A stretch of DNA of 64,000 nt from assembly GCA_963691705.1 (NCBI GenBank), contig OY829542.1:40979105-41043104 (forward strand), in the 5' to 3' direction. Origin of the DNA: Viola odorata. Taxonomy: Eukaryota; Streptophyta; Magnoliopsida; Malpighiales; Violaceae. The notes below the pieces were generated by a model that ran no database searches, was not told where the DNA came from, and saw only the letters and a list, made by a program, of their open reading frames with translations. The translations under genes and the position numbers were made by a program. Shown in pieces: positions 20,271-30,272 of this stretch; the first letter of the stretch is position 1, and the number at the start of each line of letters is the position of its first letter.

Positions 20271-22866
20271 ATGACTTCTGAGTCAGAGCAGGCGCGACCC
20301 TCATCCTCTAATATTCCTTTTTCGATTCGTAGGCAGTTATTCCCTTTTGCTACTGCTGATCTTTCTGTGACAACGCAACAAATTACTCTGGAATCCCCAG
20401 ATCTTTCGGCTAGGTCGGGAGGGGAAGCCTCCTCCTCTCAGAAGATCATTTTGTTATCACAGATGGCGGGATCCAGCTTTTCTACCCCTCCTCCAAGGGG
20501 ATTTGTGTTGAACAGTACAGATCACCCTTTTGCGAGTGAAATAGCAGCCCTTCATTCTCGATTGAAATATTTGACTGAAATGGCTGCAAGAATCACACCT
20601 GATGTTTCTGGGTCCAGCGTCCCTCCCCGTGTCATGTTCATGCCATCTATTGTCACCGAGCGGCCCTTGTCACCGTCGTTACAGGGGAACCTCCAGCCGA
20701 CTTTACCTACAATAAATACCCTGATTAGTTTTGTACAACTCACTCAAGGACGAGTGGAACCTTATGTGCCACAGGTCCCACAAGTTCCCATCCCTTAGGA
20801 GGATCGGTACCTCGATGAGGACAGAAACCGTTGGGACGGTCGAAGGGAAGGAGTGAATAGGGATTTATCTCCTGAGCGCAGTGAAAGATCCAGTAGCAGA
20901 AGATATCGAACTTGTTCACCCAGGAGCCGCAGCCAGTCTCCTATGCGACATCCTACGCTAGATCCACAGAATCGGAGGCGTCACGCTGAAATATCTCCCC
21001 CGCGTCATGCGTGTGAAATCCTTGATGACACATCGGGTCACCCATTTGGCCGTCGTATAAGGCGCCATAGGGTCAGCCGACATGTGAAACTTCCCACTGA
21101 GACATATGACGGCACCAGAGATCCCATTTCCCACGTCAATAAGGTGAAAGATTTCGTTCAATTTCAGACTCACAGTGATGCGGCGTTATGCCAAATATTT
21201 GTTATGACATTATCAGGAGTAGCATGTCTCTGGTTCGAGGGCCTTCCTGGCGGATCTATTAGTAACTTCTCACAATTGGAATCTAAGTTCCGGAGCAGAT
21301 TCAGTACAGCGATTCCAATCAGGAAATCCGCTGCCGCGTTATTTGACATACGTCGAAGGCCTCAGGAAACTTTGAAAGAATTTCTCAGTCGATTCGATAT
21401 GGAAATGTCACTAACGTCGGGCGTTACTATTGATTTCGCTATAGAAGCCCTGAAACGGAACTACCATTATGGTAAATTGAAAGATGCACTAATGGTGGAC
21501 CCTCCAACGACTTTAGACGCATTAAGACTTAAGGCCCATAATTACGCGAAGATGGAAGAAGAGGAAAACAGAGATAGAGCCTATAACATGCCGCCTGAGG
21601 CGCCTCTAATTCCTAACGCTCCTTCAATTACCATTTCTGACGACCGCCTCATCGACGATTATGCTCAGCGGAAAGATCATATTCCCAAAACTTCCAGTAG
21701 GCGGAAAGGTAACTCTTCGAAGGGAAAGCCTGGTAATTCCCCTACTCAGCGTCAAGGAGATTCTTCTAAAGGTTGGATGTACGACCCTAATTTCCCTTCC
21801 CTTTATCTACCAAGGGCGGAGATTTTAGCGATAGTGGAGCAGCGAAACCTTCCCATCCGTTACCCTGCGCCTGTGAAGCCCAGAGTGCTTCTGGGGAGAA
21901 GAGAAAATGCTTATTGCAAGTTTCACAAAGCCAGGGGGCACTCCACAGAAGTGTGCAGAGAATTAAAATCGGCAATAGAACGTTTGGTGGAAGAAGACTA
22001 CTTGGGAGAATTCGCCGCTAAAGTAAGAGAAGACGCCAGAAACAATCCCATGAAAGGGATGGCAGACGACCGACAAGTACCCCCTCACGCCCCAGAGAAG
22101 GATAATATTCCTGGAGGGAGAGGTAAAGAAGCTTTCACAGTAGACGATGAGGACTTCCCTTTGATTAACATCATAGCGGGAGGGACTCCTTATGTGGACA
22201 GATCAGAGCAATTGATGACCGCGTCAGGGGATAGACGCAAACGGGACAGCACGCTAAAGAAAGGTGAAGCGATAAGCATCCTAGATCGCATGATATTAGC
22301 CTTCTCAGAAGAGGACGAAAAAGGCATTGTCTATCCGCATAATGATGCATTGATGGTTACGCCCATCATCGCCAGTCACGAAATCAGAAGAACTCTTGTT
22401 GATAACCGGAGTGCGGTGAACCTCTTCTCGTTAGAGGCCTACAATCTCATGAAGCGACCCGACAACGAGTTAACACCTTGCAAGAAACCCATAATTGGAG
22501 TGGACGGGGTTTGTTATTCCTTGTCGTGGATCACAGGGATAACTACTTTGCCCATGTATTTCAGAGAAGACACTTCCAAGCGATCGGAGGATTTGTTATT
22601 CCTTGTCGTGGATTTAAACTTGCCCTACAATGTCATACGCGGATGACCCTTCCTCAACCGCTTTGGAGCGGCGATATCTCAGAAGCATCTGAAGATGAAA
22701 TACCCCTCCAGGGACGGAGTGGTATCGATAAAGGGCAACCAAAAACTGGCGGCTGAATGCTACCTGCTCATGACTCAAAAGAGTTGCGATAGGTATGTAT
22801 GTATACCGGTGGACCGTATGAACAGGGTGATGAGAAGCGCGCTCAACCTCTGGACAAAATGGTGCC
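20271..22866 (+). pseudogene. Gag-protease of element E
   Basis: One frame from ATG 20271, with a TAG at 20796-20798 and a TGA at 22644-22646. The F copy has Gln at the first and Arg at the second. Order: Ser-rich N-terminus; Arg/Ser-rich segment (about 20870-20990, SERSSSRRYRTCSPRSRSQS); Gag core with LWFEGLPGGSISNFSQLESK; knuckle-like YCKFHKARGHSTEVC (about 21912), the Tat form; then protease with TLVDNRSAVNLFSLEAYNLM (F has DNGSA, so the active-site Gly is changed here) and LPYNVIRG. A base loss near 22815 shifts the end. Confidence 0.8.
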
Positions 22867-23419
22867 TAATATGATTCGAGTTTTGAGACGATAGGGACGA
22901 TGAATACTATCGGTCAGAGTCGCTGGAGCTGGTATCAGACACACCTGTAAAACGCCAGAGGGGAGGGCTCCGGCGTAGACAAACTGATGCTTAAGTCAGT
23001 AAGCGGTTTTAAAAATAGCAGAGGTTCTAGAAGGCAGTCTTAGGCTTACTTGATGTTTTAAAATGAGGGGGTATTTATAGGCCGCTGGGGCGATATCTGG
23101 GCAAAAGGGCGATATCCCGGAAAGATATTACTCTGTATGACGTCACTGGTGATACCTGGACCTGACGTCATGGGCGATACCTCCGAGGAGGGTGCCGAGG
23201 GCGATAACTCCGTGGATGGTGCCATGGCTGCTCTGGGATGGGATGATGCCGTGCGCGCAGAGACACGTGAGACCTCCTCCCTCGCTGATGTCGACCATCC
23301 CAGAAAACACCTCATAGTCTAGTGACGATAGCTTGGATGTCCGCTGGGGCTATAGGATTCCGTCCTCGGTAGGGGTCATAATTACAGAAATGCCGTTAGG
23401 ATTGTCTTAATTGTTATCA
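22867..23419 (-). repeat. 3' LTR of element F
   Basis: Minus-strand start TGATAACAATTAAG at 23419, end at 22867 (terminal CA changed to TA). It is shorter than the LTR of E because the 51-bp repeat array is contracted. TGACGTCA boxes at 23138 and 23163; reverse TATA at 23072-23079. Confidence 0.85.
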
Positions 23420-24368
23420 TAAGCCCAACTGAAAATAAGCCCGAGTGTTTACCAAGGGCTGTCATTTTCTGTCCATGTCTGGAATCTTAGGTGAGGGTCC
23501 TTTCCTCTTTATGGCGATATGGTTGCAGGATCTCCGAGCTTCTTTGTCTCTTTCGATATGACAAAGAATAATTGAACGTTAGGCAGCGCCTAGGTCGGGA
23601 GCTTTCCTCCGAGAAAGCGGGTTCTGGTCTTCATGCTTGTCCAAAGACCCGTCCTCATAGGGTGTCAAGGAATCAGCGAGAGACGCCGCTAACTCGTCCG
23701 GAACAGTTAGGGTGTCACTTTCACCTAGCGGTATTAACCTGCCTGGGCCATCGGCAGCGCTTAGAAGGTTGCAAACTCGTCCGTGCTGTAGGAGAGTTAT
23801 TGACGCTGACGGACCACTGTTGATGTCGCCGCGGACTGCGACTAGGTTCCTACCGTTGAGCTAGGTTCGCCTACATTCCGCGTCCATCGGTATTTCGGGC
23901 GAACTGCAAACACGTAGAGGAGATAGGCATTCTACGGAGATATTAGTAAACTTTATACTTACAGGGGTTTTGAGAACATGCGGGTTCTTTCTTTCCTTTC
24001 CGCTCATGGAGTCAGCGATACTGAAGCGGTTTTACGCCATCGGCTGCCTATGATTTGTGCGGCTTTATACCACCAGATACCCGCGATACCGGCGAGGTTT
24101 TACACTGGTAGGAACTACCTGTGACATCGACGCGGCCTTACACTATGGATACCTACAATCGTACGACTTTTATGTCATGGCTACCTGTAATATCGTGCTC
24201 CTTCGCGTTTTCCAGGATTCTAGCTCGTACTCCTCTCAAGTACCTGCATCTTTAGCAGCATACTGACCTCGATCCTCGTTTTCGCATCAGGTCCATCGGT
24301 CTTTGATGGTAACGGGGCGGCTCGTCTTTTGAGGACCTCCTCTTTCAAAAGGCCCATTTCTCGGAGCC
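23420..24368. other. 3' untranslated region of element F between LTR and antisense ORFs
   Basis: No convincing ORF. Between about 24010 and 24190 a degenerate unit with (G)CGATAC...GCGGTTTTACAC...TACCT recurs about four times. The same array is mirrored at 49490-49650. The inverted-repeat homology with the right arm begins at about 23845. Confidence 0.5.
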
Positions 24369-24375
24369 TATAAAT
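24369..24375 (+). promoter_or_regulatory. TATA-like box before antisense ORF 1
   Basis: TATAAAT, about 60 bp upstream of the ORF 1 start position (24431). It is present also in the right arm on the minus strand (near 49300). Confidence 0.4.
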
Positions 24376-24430
24376 CTGAGAGCTTTCTCCACTCAAGTTC
24401 ATCTCATCTTTTTCTTTCATAATCTGCCTC

Positions 24431-24766
24431 ATAGATCATTTGACCAAGAGTTTCCTCCTTTCCAAGGGCCATACTCTCAAGAACCTCAATGATGGTGATG
24501 TCGGGTTCCTGGAGAACATGATGATCAAGACCTCCGAGGACATCTTGGAGTTTCAAGGGATGCTAACCCCACTCCATTCCAGGCTGGGAGCTACATCTCT
24601 AGAGGATTTCAGTCCTTTAGAGAGCGTGTCGATGCTGTAGCAGCGCAAGGACATGTTGGGGTGCTGCCTGAAGGGGATGAGGGTCACCTTTACTGACCTC
24701 ACTCTGGTCATGGACTCCCTGAGAGACATGCCCATTATACCCGAGGATGCTGGTTCCGACGCCTGA
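24431..24766 (+). pseudogene. Antisense ORF 1 of element F (broken copy)
   Basis: This matches the intact 125-aa ORF at 48860-49237. Here the start ATG is ATA (24431) and a 39-nt deletion near 24634 removes the ATSIALIQVV part and creates a stop. LLSKGHTLKNLNDGDVGFLE and GCCLKGMRV remain readable. AATAAATAAA at 24839-24848, downstream in the same direction, is a good polyadenylation signal. Function is unknown. Confidence 0.6.
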
Positions 24767-25170
24767 CGGCGGTGGCTCCCTTTGAGCCTTTTTTCTTTTT
24801 TCTTTTTACGCTGCTGTACCTCTCGGCTGTTAGGCCATAATAAATAAACTGTTTTTATTATGCCGCTTGCCCCTATTCTTCTTCTTCAATGCGCCATTTG
24901 TCTTCTTACAGTTGGAGGCCTCCTCAGCCCAATTAAAAATGAGTCTGTCATTGGACGGTTTTTTCAGGACGGTTTCCTCGCTAACCGTTCTGCATTAATT
25001 CTGCGCTGCCACTTCAATGTCAACTAATTGGGCAAAGTTTCAGTTTTCCTCGATCTGTGGGAGATTCCAACACGAGTGACTGCAATTCTAGATTTGCACT
25101 CCAGGTTGTATGCGTGTCAGTTCTCAAGAGTCGTATCGGATGATCGAAAAGCTTCTCTCCCTTTTTTGGC
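24767..25170 (+). other. Spacer between antisense ORFs 1 and 2
   Basis: It holds the AATAAATAAA signal at 24839 and otherwise no ORF. Similar spacing is found in the right arm. Confidence 0.5.
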
Positions 25171-25177
25171 TATTTAA
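25171..25177 (+). promoter_or_regulatory. TATA-like box before antisense ORF 2
   Basis: TATTTAA, 71 bp before the ATG at 25248. It is weaker than the others. Confidence 0.3.
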
Positions 25178-25247
25178 TGGGATCCTTTCCCCTTTTTCCG
25201 TTCATCTTCTTGTTTATTTTTCCTCTTGGCAGGTTGCCTGTGATCTC

Positions 25248-25670
25248 ATGGTCGATTCTTATTTTTTGGATACTGCTGCGTGGGATTCTCTGCCAACTCC
25301 TCCGACTTCGCCAGATTTAGACAATCCTCCTCCGTCGCCTCCGTGGAGGCCGCTCGTCCACCGGCGGGGTCGCAAGAGGCTGAGGAAAAAAGACTTAAAG
25401 GCGTCTGAACCGCTTTTTAATTCTCCCTCCCCTTCCGTTCAAAAGGGAAATGAACTATCTCTTCTTCCTTGTGATTCACCAAAAATGGCTCTCCCTGCCT
25501 GCACGGACATTGAGACGGTGACGCCAGTCGCTGAGGAGGAGTCAGGTCGATCAATGATACGCCTAGGAAAGGGGGTTGATGAGCCTCTCCCGCCTGTCAG
25601 CAAGGAGCTTTCGTTCTCAGATGATGATGTAGTTTATTGTTATGATATCTCTTGGTCTGAGGTCGATTAG
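25248..25670 (+). CDS. Antisense ORF 2 of element F: proline-rich, acidic-tailed protein
   Basis: 140 residues from ATG 25248 (MVDSYFLDTAAWDSLPTPPT). The frame is open further up to 25110, but the right arm supports the internal start only weakly. The N-terminus is Pro-rich (PTSPDLDNPPPSPPWRP), followed by a basic cluster RRGRKRLRKKDLK that could direct nuclear import, a middle Ser/Pro part and an acidic end (SFSDDDVVYCYDISWSEVD). No family recognised. The copy in the right arm (47952-48376) is frameshifted at the basic cluster, so this is the intact copy. The combination of a basic patch and an acidic tail would fit a nuclear protein, but this is inference. Confidence 0.5.
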   Translation: MVDSYFLDTAAWDSLPTPPTSPDLDNPPPSPPWRPLVHRRGRKRLRKKDLKASEPLFNSPSPSVQKGNELSLLPCDSPKMALPACTDIETVTPVAEEESGRSMIRLGKGVDEPLPPVSKELSFSDDDVVYCYDISWSEVD

Positions 25671-26142
25671 CTTAGCGCGTCTTGCCTCTTTGTAGATGCC
25701 GTATGGCTTTTTGAAAATGAATAAGATAACGCTTCACTTTTCCTTTTGTTCTCCTATCGCCTTCTCATGCCATTTCCTGAAGCATCAAGGGTTGCCGCGG
25801 AGGGATGGAGGTTACTGGGTGCAACCGTCTTTCGATTTTCAGTCAGTAACTGTCTTCTCCCAAAGACATAAATGACTGTCCACGCGTCGCTTTCAGGTCC
25901 GCACGTGTCTCACTTTTACAGGCTGTCTCTTCTTCAAGTTCGATCTTTATAAGGAAACCGCTATTCTCTTTCATTCCTTTTGCCAATACTTCAAAAAATT
26001 TCACACTTTCTCTTTCTCCTATGCTTCTTCCTGCTCAAGAGGAGTTTCTGTAACTGCTCGCCGGCGCCGACGGCCTGTTTACTGGCTTCTTGCTCCAGGT
26101 ATTTTGTTCCTCTCTCGTCGTAGTTTATTTTTCCAGTCCCTT
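25671..26142 (+). other. Upstream region of antisense gene 1
   Basis: Probable promoter and leader: TTTATAAGG at 25946-25954, about 190 bp before the ATG at 26143. Pyrimidine-rich leader. No ORF. Confidence 0.45.
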
Positions 26143-28354
26143 ATGTCTCGTGTTAGAGCCACTGCGAGTGCCGAAAATCCCATAGATCTCGAGGCTAGGA
26201 GAGCTCGTAGTATTTTTGATTGTAATGAAGTTTGAGGGCAGAGTTAGAGGAGAACGGTATCACCTTCCCCTTGGGCTGCCGCCCTTATATCCCTACGAAG
26301 GATATTCGGCTCCATGATGCCATGTGGGGAACGTTCCGGCTGGTTTATTTCAAGATATTCCTCTACGGGTTTCATCTTCCGATCCATACTTCTCTGATGA
26401 AGCTGCTAAATCATTACGATCTCAATCCCGTACAAATAACTCCGCCTTCCTGATGTGGGATTTATGCCTTCCTTCGGGCATGCGAGATGAAGCTTCTTTT
26501 CACTCCATCCCTCGATCTGTTCCGCACATTTTTTAACTTGAGTTGTCGCGACTGCTTGGTGGATATCACCCCAAGATGGAGTGACGCCATCGTGCAATTT
26601 TTCTGGCGGAACTTTCAAGGTTTTGAGGAGAGCGTGGATAACTGGAAAAATTGCTTCTTCACCCTTCGCCTGTCGTCCCGTTGGTGGCGTGGGGGTTTTA
26701 ACCGAGAGATTACCAGCGCCGCTTGGAGAAAACCAGAAATGTTGTCTAGTGCTGATGTGTCCCATGTTACCGCCCTGTTAGAAATAGAAGGGCCTTTCTG
26801 CATTCGAGAATTTGCTCGGTTCAGACCTTTGAAAGAGTGTGCCGTTGGTGAGTTTTTCTTTTGCCACGTTATCGCTTCGATTTGCTTGCTATATTAACAT
26901 GTTTCGCTGGCAGGTAGCGCTGAGGATCGTTCCTCTGGGGAAATAACACTCCTCTGAACGTGGTGCCACTTCAGACAATAACCCCTTCTCCACCACCTGA
27001 AAACTCCAACCGTTCAACTATCCCTCCTAGGGGAAGGAGAATTAAGACAGTCGCAACACGTAGTGCTTCCACTCGACCTTCTTGCTTTCTTGAGAATTGG
27101 TGGCCGCCTCGGGGCAGGGGAGTGACTCCGAGTCATCCTGCGACTGGAATAGTTGACAGCGATAGCAAGAGCATGGATGTCGGTACCGAGCTACGTCACG
27201 CCACCCTTGCCCAACGAATGAAGCTTAGGGTGAGAAAAAATGATCCCGCAGTGGAGTCAACCGAGGATGATAATGAAGAGATGGTTGTCGAGACGGAGCA
27301 TCTCTGAAAGAAAACCCGAAAAGAGAAAACTGGCCCACCGGTTCCTCCCTTGAGGAAAGTTAACGCAGTTCCTACCGCGGGGGTTGACACTTCTCATGCC
27401 GCGAGTACCTCGCAGATGGCGGAGGTTGTCAAGGTGCCTTCTGCCGTCCCTTCTAAAGCTAATGAGGTTTCGGCGGTGGTGGACTCACCCTTGCCGTCCG
27501 GTGGCCCTGATTCTCCGATCTCTTCCTGTATTCCGGATGTGACTATGCCGGTTTCGAACCCAAGTGTTCCTCTTAATCCTCTCCTGAGGAAGCCTCAACC
27601 TTTATTTCTTTCTTCGATTTCGGGCATTGGTAGTTCTGTAAAAGGTTGCTCTCCTCCCTATATCGCTAATCTTTCCCCTCAAAGTCCTCAACGAGTTCCC
27701 GCTTACCAGCTGGATCTGACATCTTTCGGTACTAGCGGGCTCCGTGCTTTAGGGATATCGGATCCGTTATCACGGGATGAGCTGGTAGGCTCCATAGTGG
27801 GCCAAATGTTCAGTTCTTCGAAGGACAAGGAAGAGTTCCCACGGCATCCCCTTGAAATCCAGCATACGCGCCTTCTGAATGACATGCTGGCTAGCTTCCG
27901 CGAACTACATTATTTTCTCGAGGATCAGAGCGACCAAGTTTGGCGCCCTCCTGGTTCGAAGGAACAACTAGACGCCGCTTTGGTGAAGGTAACGGAGCTG
28001 ACGAAGCTTCAGAGTCGAACCCAGGCAGAGTTGAATGACTGTCGCGCCGAGCTCGCGCGAGAAAAATCAAAGGGGAAGGCCAAAGTAGAGCTGCTGGAGG
28101 CGGAATTGGTGACGGCCGACAAAAGAAACTCTCTCCTTCGCGAAGAGATATCATCCCGCGACGCGGATCTGGCCAAAGTTCCTTCGAAGATAGCTTGGTG
28201 GAAGAATAAGACCATGGAGGTCTGTATCGCCGAATTTATCGATCTCTATCGCCAGGGGACTGTTGATTCATCTAAGTTGGCTGATTACGTCTCCAAGAAG
28301 ATGAAGGATTTAGGCAAAATCGAGGGAGATTTTCTTCCTTTCGGGGAGGAGTAG
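26143..28354 (+). pseudogene. Antisense gene 1 of element F: PF04195-like domain plus coiled coil
   Basis: Start MSRVRATASAENPIDLEARR at 26143; a one-base loss near 26231 breaks it. The N-terminal domain (about 26240-26790) has YGFHLPIHTSLMKLLNHYDL, PVQITPP, a SLDLFRTFFNL helix and SRWWRGGFN, resembling the 'putative gypsy type transposon' family found in plant elements. A likely intron starts at 26848 (G|GTGAGT) and ends at 26913 or 26924. Then a Pro/Ser region, a TGA at 27305-27307 shared with the right arm, and a coiled-coil C-terminus (about 27960-28190, TELTKLQSRTQAELNDCRAE). It ends GDFLPFGEE at 28354. A paralogue of gene 2 lies next to it. Confidence 0.6.
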
Positions 28355-28857
28355 GGAATGGCAGCTGCGATATCCGTGCTGAACCATAATTAGTCAAGGC
28401 TTGACCCTTTGGAGGATTTTCCTCTTTATTCGCTTCCTTTGTCTTGTAATAACGCCTTATCACGCCACGATATCTGTATTTCATTCTCAGATAATAATGG
28501 ATCTTTGTTTTGCTTTTCTGCGTTATCTCAAAAGTTGCCGGCTTGGCTAACGCCATCCTACATTATCTCCATTATTGCAATATCGCTCTTGTCTTATTCC
28601 AGAAAATTATTTCTGCTTTTCAGAGCATTTAATGCTCACGATTCTCTCTTTAATGCGAGAGAAAGTCATGATGACACAGACACACGTGTCCGTTCTTTAG
28701 GGCATCGAGGGCTAGCGTGCTCCAGAATTTTAGCAAAATCAAAGCGTTGAAGCATTGTCGCGCTTCTCTAGAATTGTACTCATTGCTTGAGTCTGTTCCT
28801 TGTGACGCTCCTCACGCAACGACTGCAGCGTCCGTCATTTTGATTGGCCACTAGGGT
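28355..28857 (+). other. Intergenic region between antisense genes 1 and 2
   Basis: No supported ORF. The reverse CCAAT box ATTGG lies at 28842-28846, just upstream of the TATA box of gene 2. Confidence 0.4.
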
Positions 28858-28864
28858 TATAAAA
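28858..28864 (+). promoter_or_regulatory. TATA box of antisense gene 2
   Basis: TATAAAA, 174 bp before the start codon and preceded by ATTGG (reverse CCAAT). It is conserved in the right arm near 44759-44770 on the minus strand. Confidence 0.5.
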
Positions 28865-29746
28865 CCCAACACTTATTTCCTTTTCTTACTTTTGTCATTC
28901 TGATTTCTTCATATTCTCTCTAGCCGTCTTGTTTTCTCTCCACCATTCAGGGTTCTCGAAGTGCTTTTTCTCTAAAGGTATTTCCTCTTTTCTTCCATCA
29001 TCTTCTTCGTCCTTAATCTCTTATTTCGGCCATGGCTAAGACTCGCCGCCCTGAGTCGAAGTCTGCCGATGAGAAAAAGATGGATATTACTGTTAGCAGT
29101 ATCACCTCTGAAGTCGCTCTTGGTGAGCATTTAGCCGCACATAATGTTGTTATCCCTGCCGGTTATAAGGCCACCGTTGCCCCTGAGTCGATATGCTTGA
29201 ACAACGTTTTGACGGGCAAACGTAGGGTTCTGTACGCACAAATGTTCCGTTATGGTTTCCGGCTTCCCGTCGACCCTTTCATAAAACAATTGCTTGCTGC
29301 TTGTGATTTGAGTCCCGTCCAATTAGCCCCAAATGCATATTGCTATGTTTATGCCTTTCTGAAACTTTGTAAATATAAGGGGATCACTTCTCCTACCCTT
29401 TTGTTGCTTAAGTCGGTTTTTAAGTTGATGAAGTGTTGGGGTGTGATAACAATATCGCCCCATTATGACGACGATTCACTCAAATCCTTTACTTGGAAAC
29501 TCCTCCATATTGAGTCTTCCGTCGAGGCTTGGAAAAAGGAGTTCTTTGTGATAGATCTTCCTGAAGTTCCTGGTTCCTGGTGGCGATCTGGGTTTAACCA
29601 AGATGTCAAGTATGAACAAGGGGCCGGCCGGAGAGCCTTTCTCAGCCTGAACAAGGCTGGTTGGACAAATTACTTCAACTGGAAATCAGCGTTCATACCC
29701 GTTATCTGGCATACGGGGTGGACATTCAATCCTGTGTTAGACGTGA

Positions 29747-29812
29747 GTGTCGGGTTGCTTCCTTCCTTATTACTGCTGATACTAACGCTAACGTTATTTT
29801 GTGATCATGCAG
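29747..29812 (+). other. Probable intron 1 of antisense gene 2
   Basis: GT...AG, 66 bp, A/T-rich, with a TACTAAC branch-point motif at 29780-29786, 26 bp before the acceptor. Removal joins both exons in frame. It is readable only on this strand. Confidence 0.5.
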
Positions 29813-30171
29813 CGACGGATCCCAATTATACGCCTGAGAGCGTTAGGAAATGACTAAAAAGGGCTCGGGAAAGAGAAGAAAAGGAGAGGGTTGTCTCCAC
29901 GGAAGCTACTGATAACCCAACCGCACCAACCGCTGCTTCCATGAGCCTTGCTCAAGTATCCTCTTCCTCGGCTGGTGAGGGAAATATTGACATCCCTTCG
30001 GGTATCTCCATCGTGACTGTTGCTGCTCATCCTACTCAGCCATCTTCTTCTAAAGTCCCTAAAGGCCTTGCCAAAGGAAAAAAGAAGAAAAGAACGAGAA
30101 GCGTTGCCGCTCTCACTCCTTCTCCGGACGCGGCAGCTTCTTCAGAAGTGCCTCTTCTTGACACTGCTGTT

Positions 30172-30272
30172 GTGAGTGCGCTTTTTGGCCGCGATATGTT
30201 GTGTATCGCTGTCTGCCGATACTTCATCCGTTTTTGCTATGCGTGTTTTATATTATTTTCTTTTTTGTGTAG
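30172..30272 (+). other. Probable intron 2 of antisense gene 2
   Basis: Donor GTGAGT after GCTGTT, T-rich 3' part, acceptor TGTGTAG. 101 bp; phase 0 on both sides, giving continuous DTAV-GTVADS reading. Confidence 0.6.

Larger units (their letters stand above)
19559..22866 (+). mobile_element. Element E, left part: Tat/Retand-like retrotransposon (LTR, Gag, protease)
   Basis: 5' LTR, primer site, Gag and protease on the + strand. Coding sequence stops abruptly at 22866 (AAAATGGTGCC), where the LTR end of element F begins. The same element resumes in RT at 38918. About 565 bp of protease-RT sequence, judged from the F copy (35123-35687), is missing between the two parts. Confidence 0.8.
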
